A stretch of DNA of 64,000 nt from PNON01 sp963757065 (GTDB lineage Bacteria > Chloroflexota > Anaerolineae > Anaerolineales > Anaerolineaceae). The notes beneath the pieces are model-generated. The model was not told the origin of the DNA. It searched no databases and was given only the letters and a program-made list of their open reading frames with translations. Below, one piece after another: positions 48,561-58,200 of the stretch (positions are counted from its first letter, which is position 1; the number at the start of each line of letters is the position of its first letter). The stretch is taken from NCBI GenBank assembly GCA_963757065.1, contig CAVWQC010000008.1, positions 248,001 through 312,000 of the forward strand, in the 5' to 3' direction. Both the position numbers and the translations under genes were made by a program.

Positions 48561-48599
48561 AGTATAGTATGTTTTTATGAAAGTTGCAAATACTATGCC
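48561..48599 (-). promoter_or_regulatory. Overlapping sigma-54 and sigma-70 promoter elements upstream of rpoN
   Basis: The minus strand at 48584-48599 reads GGCATAGTATTTGCAA, a GG-N10-GC element with TTGCA, 13 of 16 bases identical to the one at 43964. Its TTGCAA also fits as a -35 with TATACT (48561-48566) 17 bases downstream. So basal sigma-70 and autogenous sigma-54 transcription could start from one site. Confidence 0.55.
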
Positions 48600-48660
48600 C
48601 GGTAATTATTCATAACATTCAATAGACAGCACTAATCTGAATTCGTGGAATTTTGGTACA

Positions 48661-50029
48661 ATGACGATCATGATAAATAATCACCTGCAAATCATTGGTG
48701 GAGGATTAGCCGGCAGCGAAGCAGCATGGCAGGCGGCTCAACGGGGAATTAAGGTGACCCTCTATGAGATGCGTCCCGGCACCATGACGGAAGCGCATCA
48801 AACCACCAACCTGGCAGAATTGGTTTGCTCCAATTCATTAGGATCGATGCAGCAAGATCGGGGAACAGGTTTATTGATCAACGAATTGATCAAGCTTGAT
48901 TCATTATTGATAACCACAGCTTATGCTTCCAAAGTTCCTGCCGGTTCGGCACTCGCGGTCGATCGGGTAAAATTTTCAAATACCATCACCCAAATATTAT
49001 CTGAACATCCCAATATTACATTGAAGCGCGAGGAAATCAAGGAAATTCCCGACGGGGTAACCCTGATTGCCAGTGGACCATTAACTTCTCCTGCTTTAGC
49101 CAGGTCGATCCAGGAGTTCATTGGCACCGAGAATCTATTCTTTTATGATGCGATCGCCCCGATCATTTCCGGTGAAAGTATAGACCAATCCATCACCTTT
49201 CGCTCTTCGAGGTACGACAGGGGGGACGAAGAAGAGGGGGATTACGTTAACTGTCCATTCACTGAAGCGGAATATAACAATTTTGTCAGGGAATTAGTTT
49301 CGGCAGAAAGGATCCAAACAAAGAGTTTTGAGACTGACATTTCTGCGGGAGTCAAGGCTGGTAAGGGAGTATATTTTGAACGGTGCCTGCCGGTCGAGGT
49401 AATCGCTGCACGAGGTGAAAAGGCTTTGGCGTATGGTCCGATGCGTCCGGTTGGGCTGACCAACCCGCGAACTGGCAGGTGGCCTTATGCTGTTGTCCAA
49501 CTGAGGCAGGAAGATCTTGGCTGGAGACTTATTTAATATGGTCGGTTTCCAAACCAACCTGACCTTTCCGGAGCAGAAAAGATTATTCAGGCTCATCCCA
49601 GGATTGCAAAACACTGAATTTCATCGTTTCGGTCAAATGCATCGAAATACATTCATATCTTCACCAGGAATATTGCAGCCAACTCTTCAGACGATCAAAA
49701 GGGAAGACCTTTTCATGGCCGGGCAGATCATCGGGGTGGAAGGATATGCGGGAAATATTGCCTCTGGTTATCTCGCAGGAGTAAATGCGTCTAGGTATAT
49801 CCTTGGGCAGGAATTGGTCAGTTTTCCGGAAGAAACAATGATCGGTGCAATCATTCACTATATTTGTAACGCTCCTTCCGATTTATTCCAACCGATGAAA
49901 GCTAATTTTGGAATCCTGCCGGCGTACCAAACCAGCAAGAAACTACAGAAACGACAGAGATATATTCTTATGGCAGAACGGGCACTAGACAGAATAGATC
50001 AAATTTCAAGCGGAATTCTGAATGCGTAA
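48661..50029 (+). CDS. trmFO: tRNA (m5U54) methyltransferase TrmFO, one frameshift
   Basis: The FAD-binding GGGLAGSEAAWQ lies near the N-terminus, then ETNLAELVCSNSLG-like TTNLAELVCSNSLGS, FYDAIAPIISGESID and MRPVGLTNPRTGR. The frame breaks at QEDLGW; the continuation AGDLFNMVGFQTNLTFPEQKR is in the next frame. Removing one G at 49519-49520 (LGW to LAG) restores it. Corrected length is 455, normal for TrmFO, which makes ribothymidine in the T loop with folate and FAD. The stop overlaps the next start (ATGCGTAA). Confidence 0.9.
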
Positions 50030-50915
50030 CTGGGACACAAAAAATAAAGGACTCTTTTGGGCAATATCCGGAATAATAATTTTTTGCATAATTATTATTT
50101 TCATTTTACTTTTCAAAGACCCAAATAAAGTGTTCGACCAGGAAGCCGCTTTCAAAACCATTGAGATTCAAATAGCGTTCGGTCCGCGTGTGCCGGGATC
50201 GGAAGCACATCAAGCCTTCATAGATTGGGCGGGCGCTGAATTGACAAAAAATGATTGGCAGGTCGAATTACAGACCGGAGAGATATCCGGTCATGCATTG
50301 ACGAATATTATCGGCAAAAAAGGAAAGGGGAAAGAGATCATCATGTTGAGCGCGCATTATGATTCGCGGATCGTTGCGGATCAGGATGCTGAATTCCCAA
50401 CTGTCAGTCAGCCAGTTCCTGGAGCGAACGATGGTGCATCGGGTGTAGCTGTTCTGCTGGAACTTTCACGTGTGTTGACCATTCCCAAAGATAAACAGAT
50501 ATGGATAGTCTTGTTTGATATCGAAGATAATGGTAATCTTCAAGATTGGGATTGGATATTAGGATCGCGATATTTTGCGGATCACCTTGAAATTCGTCCA
50601 TCCATGGTTGTTAATCTTGATATGATAGGTGATTCTGAACTGACCATCTATAAAGAAAAAAATTCGACCGCCAGGATCAATGATGAAATTTGGGGTATTG
50701 CCAGTGAATTAGGATACGAAAAGATATTTATTCCGGACTATGCGCATAGCATAATAGATGATCATCTCCCATTTATACAGCTGGGAATCGAGGCTGTTGA
50801 CATCATCGATATGGATTATCCTTACTGGCATACGACAAAAGATGATATATCCAGGGTTTCAGCCACCAGCCTGGGAGCAGTAGGGAATGTAATTGAAAAA
50901 TGGATAGAACAATAA
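50022..50915 (+). CDS. M28-family zinc peptidase, membrane anchored (glutaminyl cyclase-like)
   Basis: 297 residues: an N-terminal TM segment (~10-32) with the catalytic domain outside. Metal ligands are in SAHYDSR (His, Asp), GANDGASG (Asp), FDIEDNG (the Glu pair region), NLDMIGD (Asp) and YWHTTKDD (His). The M28 fold is shared by aminopeptidases and glutaminyl-peptide cyclotransferases; the layout with a near N-terminal GPRVPGSEAH favours the cyclase-like group. Activity is not certain. Its ATG overlaps the trmFO stop by 8 bases. Confidence 0.75.
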   Translation: MRNWDTKNKGLFWAISGIIIFCIIIIFILLFKDPNKVFDQEAAFKTIEIQIAFGPRVPGSEAHQAFIDWAGAELTKNDWQVELQTGEISGHALTNIIGKKGKGKEIIMLSAHYDSRIVADQDAEFPTVSQPVPGANDGASGVAVLLELSRVLTIPKDKQIWIVLFDIEDNGNLQDWDWILGSRYFADHLEIRPSMVVNLDMIGDSELTIYKEKNSTARINDEIWGIASELGYEKIFIPDYAHSIIDDHLPFIQLGIEAVDIIDMDYPYWHTTKDDISRVSATSLGAVGNVIEKWIEQ

Positions 50916-50980
50916 TATTCAATAGATTTTTGACCCGTGAACTTTTTTATTAGAAAAATCAAGCCATTATTAAGGATGAT

Positions 50981-52174
50981 ATGGGAAATAACAGAATAAA
51001 CTACATGCCTTCTGAACGGATAGCGGGATTTAAACCTTATTTCTTCGCTCAACTGGGATTGAAAATTAACGATCTGAAGACAAAGGGCGTGGATATCATC
51101 CGGCTGGATATGGGTTCTCCCGACCTGCCTCCAGATATGAAGATCATCGAAAGATTAAGGCAGGAGGTCTTAAAACCGGATGTCCATGCATATTCACCTA
51201 ATGGCGGAACAAAAGTATTCAAAGAAGCTGTCGCAACTTATTACTTGAATCGTTTTGGGGTGGAACTGGATCCTGATTCGGAAGTATTTACATTGATCGG
51301 TTCCAAGGAAGGCCTGTTTGCATTAAGTCAGGTCATATTAAATCCGGGAGATGTATCCCTGGTCCCTGATCCTGGATATCCGGTGTATTCTGCAAGTGGA
51401 TTAATCGCCGGTGCTGAAATTGTTACCATGCCTTTGCTAGAATCAAATCAGTTTCTGCCGGACCTGGAAGCTATTCCGCAGGATAAATTAAAGAAAGCGA
51501 AAATCATCTGGGTGAATTATCCCAATAATCCGACCGGAGCCACAGCTCCAGAGGGATTCTATAAAAAATTAATAGAATTTGCTCATCGTCATAACTTGCT
51601 TATCGCACACGATGCTCCTTATGCAGATGTTTCTTATGATGGGTATCGTGCACCAAGCATCCTTCAATTTGAAGGTGCTCAGGAAGTTACTGTTGAATTC
51701 AATTCATTGTCCAAAATGTACAATATGGCAGGCTGGCGATTAGGAATGGCGGTTGGCAACGCTCAGGTGATCAAATTCCTGGGGACTTATAAAAGCCAGC
51801 AGGACACAGCACACTTTACTCCGATCATGACAGCGGGTATGGCCGCACTAACTGGTGACCAGGATTGGATCAAAGAGCGAAATTTGATCTATCAGGAACG
51901 CAGAGACCTTGTCATCAAGTCATTAATACAAGCAGGCATCGGGGTTAACAATCCAAAAGCTGCCATATACGTTTGGGTTAAACTCCCGGAATATGAAAAA
52001 TCAAGTGTTAATTATTGCACAAGATTATTGGAAGAAACTGGTGTCAGCACTACACCCGGAAATGTTTTTGGTAAATATGGGGAAGGATATTTGCGGATAT
52101 CACTCTGTACGTCCACACCAAGAATATCCGAAGCGATGGAGCGAATCACCCGCTGGTCAAGGAAGCAAGGGTAA
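50981..52174 (+). CDS. Class I/II aminotransferase, DapL-like
   Basis: 397 residues, fold type I PLP. Motifs are DMGSPDLPPD, AYSPNGGT, GSKEGLFAL, YPNNPTGA, DAPYADVSYDG and the PLP lysine in FNSLSKMYNMAGWRLG. These fit LL-diaminopimelate aminotransferases and related enzymes, which make the lysine/peptidoglycan precursor by the one-step route. Other aminotransferases of this subgroup cannot be excluded. AAGGATG precedes the ATG. It is 3 bases upstream of hflX. Confidence 0.78.
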   Translation: MGNNRINYMPSERIAGFKPYFFAQLGLKINDLKTKGVDIIRLDMGSPDLPPDMKIIERLRQEVLKPDVHAYSPNGGTKVFKEAVATYYLNRFGVELDPDSEVFTLIGSKEGLFALSQVILNPGDVSLVPDPGYPVYSASGLIAGAEIVTMPLLESNQFLPDLEAIPQDKLKKAKIIWVNYPNNPTGATAPEGFYKKLIEFAHRHNLLIAHDAPYADVSYDGYRAPSILQFEGAQEVTVEFNSLSKMYNMAGWRLGMAVGNAQVIKFLGTYKSQQDTAHFTPIMTAGMAALTGDQDWIKERNLIYQERRDLVIKSLIQAGIGVNNPKAAIYVWVKLPEYEKSSVNYCTRLLEETGVSTTPGNVFGKYGEGYLRISLCTSTPRISEAMERITRWSRKQG

Positions 52175-52177
52175 TAA

Positions 52178-53494
52178 ATGGCAAATAAAAAACCTGAAAT
52201 AACTGAACGACCTCAAGAAAAAGCTTTCCTGGTTGGGGTTGAGCTTTACAATCATCCAGGGTTACTTAAATTGGAAGATTCATTAGCGGAATTGGAAAGA
52301 TTGGCTGAAACTGCAGGCTTGGAAGTTGTTGGTGAATTAACCCAAAAGATTGATCGACCCAGCTCGGACACATATATAGGCTCCGGGAAGGTGGAAGAGT
52401 TAAGGGCTTTTGTTGATGAAACCCTGGCAGACGTGATCATATTTGACAATGACCTCTCCCCCCGGCATCAACGCGAATTGGAAAAAATATTTGGGCTTAA
52501 AGTCAGAATCCTGGATAGAACTGCATTAATTTTGGACATTTTTGGCCAGCATGCATCCACCCGGGAGGGTATTTACCAGGTTGAATTAGCCCAATATGAA
52601 TATCGCCTGCCAAGATTAACAAGAGCATGGACGCATCTCGCCCGGCAAGCTGGCGGCGGGGGTGGTACTGCTGGCAGTGTCGGCGGCGTCGGTTTACGAG
52701 GCCCCGGGGAAACTCAACTAGAGTTGGACAAGCGAGAAATATCAAAAAGAATTCAAAAATTAAAATTAGAGATCGAAAAAATTAGGGAGCATCGTAACCA
52801 ATACAGACAACAGCGGAAGCGTTCAAAGACTCCCATTGTGGCCTTGGTTGGTTATACCAATGCCGGCAAATCAACATTATTGAATAAACTGGCCAAAACT
52901 GACATATATGTGGCTGATCAATTATTTGCCACACTGGATCCGACAACCAGGAAGGTCATGCTGCCGGATAAAAGAATCATCCTGATGACGGATACAGTCG
53001 GATTCATTCAGAAACTTCCGGCTCAATTGATCGCGGCATTTCGGGCGACTCTGGAAGAGATTTCAGACGCTGATCTATTACTCCATGTAATTGATGTGAC
53101 TCACCCTGTTGCAAAAGAACAAGCTGCTTCAGTTATCCAAACCTTGAAAGAAATAAAAGCGGATCACATTCCGGTGATCAATGTATTAAATAAAATTGAT
53201 CAATTAACCCCCGAAAAATTAGCATCCATCAAATTGGATGAGTTCCCGGAATCTGTCGCAATATCCGGATTAACTGGATTGGGAATTGAAGCTCTATTAA
53301 CAAAAATTGATAGCTTACTATTTCAGGCATATATACCCATTAAAGTTAAACTCCCCTATTCTGAAGGACAACTTATTTCGTTAATTCACGAATCCGGGCA
53401 GGTCGAATCAATAAAATATGGGAGCAAAGTGGTGGAAATTACCGGAAAAATCCCGGGCAGATTGTACGCTAGGTTTCAACAATTTGAAGCATAA
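52178..53494 (+). CDS. hflX: GTPase HflX
   Basis: 438 residues. The N-terminal nucleotide-binding-like domain has YIGSGKVEELR and FDNDLSPRHQRELEK, then RTALILDIFGQHASTREG, the Gly-rich loop GGGGTAGSVGGVGLRGPGE, and the GTPase with G1 GYTNAGKST, G3 DTVGF and G4 NKID. HflX splits stalled or hibernating ribosomes under stress. It ends just before a bidirectional terminator. Confidence 0.93.
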   Translation: MANKKPEITERPQEKAFLVGVELYNHPGLLKLEDSLAELERLAETAGLEVVGELTQKIDRPSSDTYIGSGKVEELRAFVDETLADVIIFDNDLSPRHQRELEKIFGLKVRILDRTALILDIFGQHASTREGIYQVELAQYEYRLPRLTRAWTHLARQAGGGGGTAGSVGGVGLRGPGETQLELDKREISKRIQKLKLEIEKIREHRNQYRQQRKRSKTPIVALVGYTNAGKSTLLNKLAKTDIYVADQLFATLDPTTRKVMLPDKRIILMTDTVGFIQKLPAQLIAAFRATLEEISDADLLLHVIDVTHPVAKEQAASVIQTLKEIKADHIPVINVLNKIDQLTPEKLASIKLDEFPESVAISGLTGLGIEALLTKIDSLLFQAYIPIKVKLPYSEGQLISLIHESGQVESIKYGSKVVEITGKIPGRLYARFQQFEA

Positions 53495-53501
53495 AAACAA
53501 A

Positions 53502-53520
53502 AAACCGCTGAAAGCGGTTT
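53502..53520. terminator. Bidirectional terminator between hflX and rpmF
   Basis: Stem AAACCGCT (53502-53509), loop GAA and AGCGGTTT (53513-53520), with A-run upstream. It lies between converging genes. Confidence 0.7.
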
Positions 53521-53548
53521 ATGTCGATAATTCGATAATTTTCCGGGA

Positions 53549-53746
53549 TTACTTCTTCTTAGCTTCTTTTTCCATGCTGATCACTTCTTTACCCTGGTAG
53601 TAACCACATTTGGGGCAAACCGTGTGAGATAATCGCATCTCTCCACAATTGCTGCATTGGACCAGGTTGGCTAAAACAAGTGTATCTTGTCCACGACGGC
53701 GATCGCGGCGACCTTTTGAATGTTTTCTTTTCGGCTGAGGACCCAT
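53549..53746 (-). CDS. rpmF: 50S ribosomal protein L32
   Basis: 65 residues: GPQPKRKHSKGRRDRRRGQ at the N-terminus, then a zinc ribbon CSNCGEMRLSHTVCPKC, the C+ form. The start is ATG 53746, with AGGAG about 8 bases upstream; a TTG one codon before is less likely. It is monocistronic here, with its own promoter at 53806. Confidence 0.95.
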   Translation of the reverse strand: MGPQPKRKHSKGRRDRRRGQDTLVLANLVQCSNCGEMRLSHTVCPKCGYYQGKEVISMEKEAKKK

Positions 53747-53805
53747 CAATAATCTCCTATTTAATACAATACGGATTACCCGTTTGATAACTATTAAGCG
53801 GACGG

Positions 53806-53835
53806 ATTATACCTTCAAGCTAGTGTTTATGTCAA
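53806..53835 (-). promoter_or_regulatory. Strong sigma-70 promoter of rpmF
   Basis: On the minus strand a perfect TTGACA (53830-53835), an 18-bp spacer and a perfect TATAAT (53806-53811). Start near 53799, giving a ~50-base leader. Confidence 0.85.
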
Positions 53836-54149
53836 GAACCTCCGAGGTTGTTTATTTCCAGGAAAAGGTAATAAATTATATATAACAAAATGTGTAGAAT
53901 GTTTTTATAAAGATTTATAGAAATTTAATAGGTTATGTAAGGGACATTGTCAGTAACATTCTATTAATATGAATTCATCAGTAAGAAATTAATTTATACT
54001 GATTAAAAGCGTTGTATTTAACAAATGACTTGTGGGGTAGTTATTTGTAATAAACTTTGCAGTCTTTAACAAGATGCCGTTTGCGAAATGAACCCCTAAA
54101 GAATTCTTTCCCGCAATTAGGGATGAATAAATAATCTGGAGATACGGAT
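53836..54149. other. AT-rich intergenic region between rpmF and the UspA gene
   Basis: 314 bases, divergent on both sides. It is clearly AT-rich and I see no reading frame of note, no tRNA and no repeat. It must hold the promoter of the UspA gene; TTTATACT near 53992 is one possible -10, without a convincing -35. Confidence 0.5.
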
Positions 54150-55256
54150 ATGTTTAATCGAATATTAGTGCCACTGGATGGGTCTTCACTCGCGGAAAGA
54201 GCGTTACCCCATGCTGAAGAGTTTGCCAGAATATTCGGATCAACCATCATCCTGTTGCAGGTGCTTGATCCTACTTCTTTCCATGAAAATCCTAATCCCG
54301 TTGATCCCTTGAGTTGGCAAATTCGAAAGACTGAAGCTGATATCTATATGAATAATATTGCCTCCCGGCTGAGAAAAGAGCTGCAGGAGACAGTTATTGA
54401 CATTATAAGTGCCCAGAAAAGAGAAAAGGAGGAAAAAAAGATACTTGTAGAATATTCGATCAGGGAAGGAAAAACGGCGGAAAGCATCGTTAATTTCGCC
54501 CATTCCGAAAATATAGATATGTTAATTTTGTCCACACACGGGTCGGGTGGGTTGAGTCGATGGAATATAAGCAGTATTACTCAAAAAGTGATTAATCTTG
54601 TTTACCTGCCTGTGCTCATCGTCCGCGCTTACAATCAACCGGAAATAGAAAGTTCGAGCATAAGATATTGCCGTATTCTCATTCCGATGGATAGCTCGCG
54701 AAGGGCAGAATGTGTTTTTGCAGCTGGAATTGCCCTTGCACAAGGGGAAACATTATTGGAACATGCTGGCGAAGATTTTTTATCCGGAACAGAATTCCCA
54801 TTGTTAAAACCTGTTATTCCGCTAGAGGAGAAAGTATATAAGGAACCAAAACTTATACTTGCTGCAGTCATTTCTCCTCCTGAAATACCTATACCTGCTC
54901 CTTATCCTGCTGAGATCAGTAAGCTTTCTGACAAGTTATTGCATGTAAGCCATGAGATGGTGTTGGCATATTTAAGCGAGATTAAATTACGCTTGCCCGT
55001 TGAGAGTGAGACACGGGTGATTGAGAGCAATAATATCTCCGCCGCCATTCAAAACCTGGCTATTAGCGAAAATATTGACCTGATCCTTATGTGTGCTCAT
55101 GGATATACCGGGGAAACTACTCGTCCTTATGGAAATGTAACTCGTAATATTATTGATCATGGAACAACTGCGATATTGATTATTCAGGATGTTCCACTTT
55201 CTCAAGTCAGACCAACTGCTGCTGCGATTGCAGCTCAAAAATCCGGAAAACGATAA
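54150..55256 (+). CDS. Tandem UspA universal stress protein
   Basis: 368 residues with two Usp domains. Domain 1 starts FNRILVPLDGSSLAERALPHA and ends with the ATP-binding pattern G-x2-G-x9-S-S (STHGSGGLSRWNISSITQKV). Domain 2 starts YCRILIPMDSSRRAE and ends CAHGYTGETTRPYGNVTRNI, which keeps the ATP loop. A ~70-residue insert splits domain 2 after its first strand and helix. Usp proteins act in stress, often by binding ATP. The next gene, a giant glucan synthase, starts 2 bases after its stop, so they are co-transcribed. Confidence 0.85.
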   Translation: MFNRILVPLDGSSLAERALPHAEEFARIFGSTIILLQVLDPTSFHENPNPVDPLSWQIRKTEADIYMNNIASRLRKELQETVIDIISAQKREKEEKKILVEYSIREGKTAESIVNFAHSENIDMLILSTHGSGGLSRWNISSITQKVINLVYLPVLIVRAYNQPEIESSSIRYCRILIPMDSSRRAECVFAAGIALAQGETLLEHAGEDFLSGTEFPLLKPVIPLEEKVYKEPKLILAAVISPPEIPIPAPYPAEISKLSDKLLHVSHEMVLAYLSEIKLRLPVESETRVIESNNISAAIQNLAISENIDLILMCAHGYTGETTRPYGNVTRNIIDHGTTAILIIQDVPLSQVRPTAAAIAAQKSGKR

Positions 55257-55258
55257 AA

Positions 55259-58200
55259 ATGCTAGAAGATAATACAAAACTGGCAGGGGAAGAAAGTAAT
55301 GTTTCCCAAATATATACAACTTCAACAAGGCCTGAGCAGCTTCAAGAACTGATCGGTAGATTGTCCACTAATTACAATGAGGTTGGACGGGATAAAACCG
55401 GTCGAATACTCAGGACCGCAAAGTCAAGACATAATCTACTAGGGCGAAATCTGGCATTGTATGAATCATGGTTGGAGGAGGCACATAGTTATTTCAGAGG
55501 AATAACAAGCCAAAAAGAATCTCTTACTTACGCTTCTGAATGGGTGTTGGATAACTATTACATTATTCGACAGGCTATTCAACAAATAGAAGAGGATCTA
55601 CCATCTGGATATTACAATCAGCTTCCGATGCTAAAAAATAGTCCATACCAGGGGATTCCGCGCATTTATGCAATTGCCAGGGATATCCTGGCTTATCAAC
55701 ACCTTTTGCTGGACCCCATCGAACTACAATCAATACTTATTCAATTCCAAAATAAACATCCCCTAACAATGGGTGAATTATGGGCTTTACCCATTTTTCT
55801 TCGGTATGGTCTTATCGAGTTCCTTTCGCAAGCCCTTGTTGCAGCGATTCAACCAGCTATTCCTCCTAAGTTACCAATTTCTGATCCATCGTCACAATCA
55901 CCAATGGAAACATTTCTATTTACAGAATCTGCGAATGGAGATGCTGCAAAAAATAATAATATTGCCAATATCATCCTTAGCCTTCGAACCATTTCTGAAC
56001 AAAATTGGAGCGACTTCTTTGAATCTGTCAGCTGCCTGGAAATTACCCTGCGTAAGGATCCCGCGGGAATATATCCCCGAATGGATTTTAAAACCCGTGA
56101 TTTATATCGTAAGGAAATAGAAATACTTTCGATCGCAACGGGTCTTGAAGAGAATGATTTAGCAGAAATCACAATTGATCTGGCGGGATTAACTGATCAT
56201 GTTGGTGAGTTTCTCCTTGGTAATAAAAGGTCAATTTTAGAACAAAAGATTGGCTATCAACCTGATTCAAAAGCATCTTTCAAGCGATTGGTTTTCAAGC
56301 ATTCCACGTTAATATATCTTTCAACCATATTTGTGTTGACCATACTGATCCTGGCTGTCTTTTTCCTCGCAGCACGTTTGCCCGATCTCATTAATAATTT
56401 TCCATTGGGTGCAGGAAATCCCCAATGGGATGCAGCTATATTAATCGGAGGAGTTCGTGTACAGTGGATCGCGGCAATTATTCTAAGTTTAGTACTTCTT
56501 ATTCCTGGAATGACCGTTTCCACCAGTCTGGTCAACTGGTTGATTACGCTATTAATAAAACCAAGTATGTTGCCCAAGCTTGACTTCAAAGGCGAAATCC
56601 CAGAACCGTATGGAACATTGATCGTTATCCCGGCACTTATTGCAAATCATAATGAAATTGATTCGTTAGTACATCAGCTTGAATTACATTACCTCCGTAA
56701 TCCTGAATCAGGCATCCGTTTCGCTTTGTTGACGGATTTTCGTGACGCAGATAGCCAGACAATGCCAGAAGATGATGAGTTGATTCAGTATGCCCAGGAA
56801 GCTTTCAAACTGTTGAATACCAAGTATATGGTCACTTCTACCACAAGTGACAAAGTGGATTCTTCAATTATTCAGGAAGGAGCCAATTCAGATAAAGGAT
56901 ATGACCAGCTATTTTACTTTCTTCATCGCAAGCGGTTGTGGAACGCATCTGAAGGAAAATGGATAGGGTGGGAGCGCAAGCGAGGAAAGCTGCACGAGCT
57001 CAATCTTCTACTTCGAGGAGGGAAAAATCTTTCATTTCTTCCAAACTTATTGGATACCGCCCTAACTAGTGAAGTATTACAAAATATTCGTTTTGTTATC
57101 ACCCTCGATACAGACACAATTCTGCCGCGTGGGGCGGCATGCCGTCTTGCGGGCACACTTGCACATCCGCTGAACCAGGCAAAGTTTGATATTAATACCG
57201 GAAAAATTGTTTCCGGTTACACCATACTCCAGCCTCGCATGGAGATTCACCCAAGAAGTTCAAATCATTCATGGTTTACCCGATTATTCTCGGGGGATAC
57301 TGGATTGGATCTGTACACACTTGCAGTATCAGACGCATATCAGGACCTTTTCCGGGAAGGGAGTTATGTTGGCAAAGGAATCTATGAAATCGATGCCTTT
57401 GAACGATGTGTAAATAAGCAAATCCCTGAAAATACTGTACTCAGTCACGATCTTCTTGAAGGTGTAATGAGTCGCGCCGGATTGGTCACTGATATTACGA
57501 TGATCGAGGACTATCCACAGAATTACTTTACCCAGGTTCTGCGACAAAGGCGTTGGATCAGGGGAGATTGGCAGCTATTGCCCTGGATACTCAAACCTAA
57601 TCGCCCAGGTTTGTCTTTTTCGGTGATAGACCGGTGGAAGATGTTTGACAACCTGCGTCGATCATTGCTTGCCCCAGCCCTACTTTTGATCTTCATCATA
57701 GGTTTAGTTTTTGAACCCCAACTTGCTGGTCTTTGGACAGTTGTTGTTTTGATCTCACTTGGCACGCCAATGTTGACCAGTGTTGCTCACAGTACCCTTA
57801 GATTGCTTTCTGGTGAAGATCCAGGCAGAGCCTTCCGTCCTTTGGGCTGGAACCTTGTACGTTGGTTACTGGCAATAGCTTTCCTTCCATATGAAGCATA
57901 TATCACCATCGATGCCATTTTCACCACATTGTACCGATTGATTATCAGCCATAAAAATCTGCTCCAATGGACGACTGCAGCCCAAACCGCCAGGGTGTTC
58001 GGTTTACAATCCCGCCGGAGTATTGCATGGCAGAAATTAGGAGCAGCAACGATACTGGCATTAATTCTTGCCACCTGGTTGCAAATCATTACACCACACA
58101 ACGTGATTACCATGGCTACACCAATAATCTATTCATCACCTGTTTTGTTGCTTTGGTTGTTCTCTCCTTTGATTGTTTGGTGGATCAATCGACCGATAGT

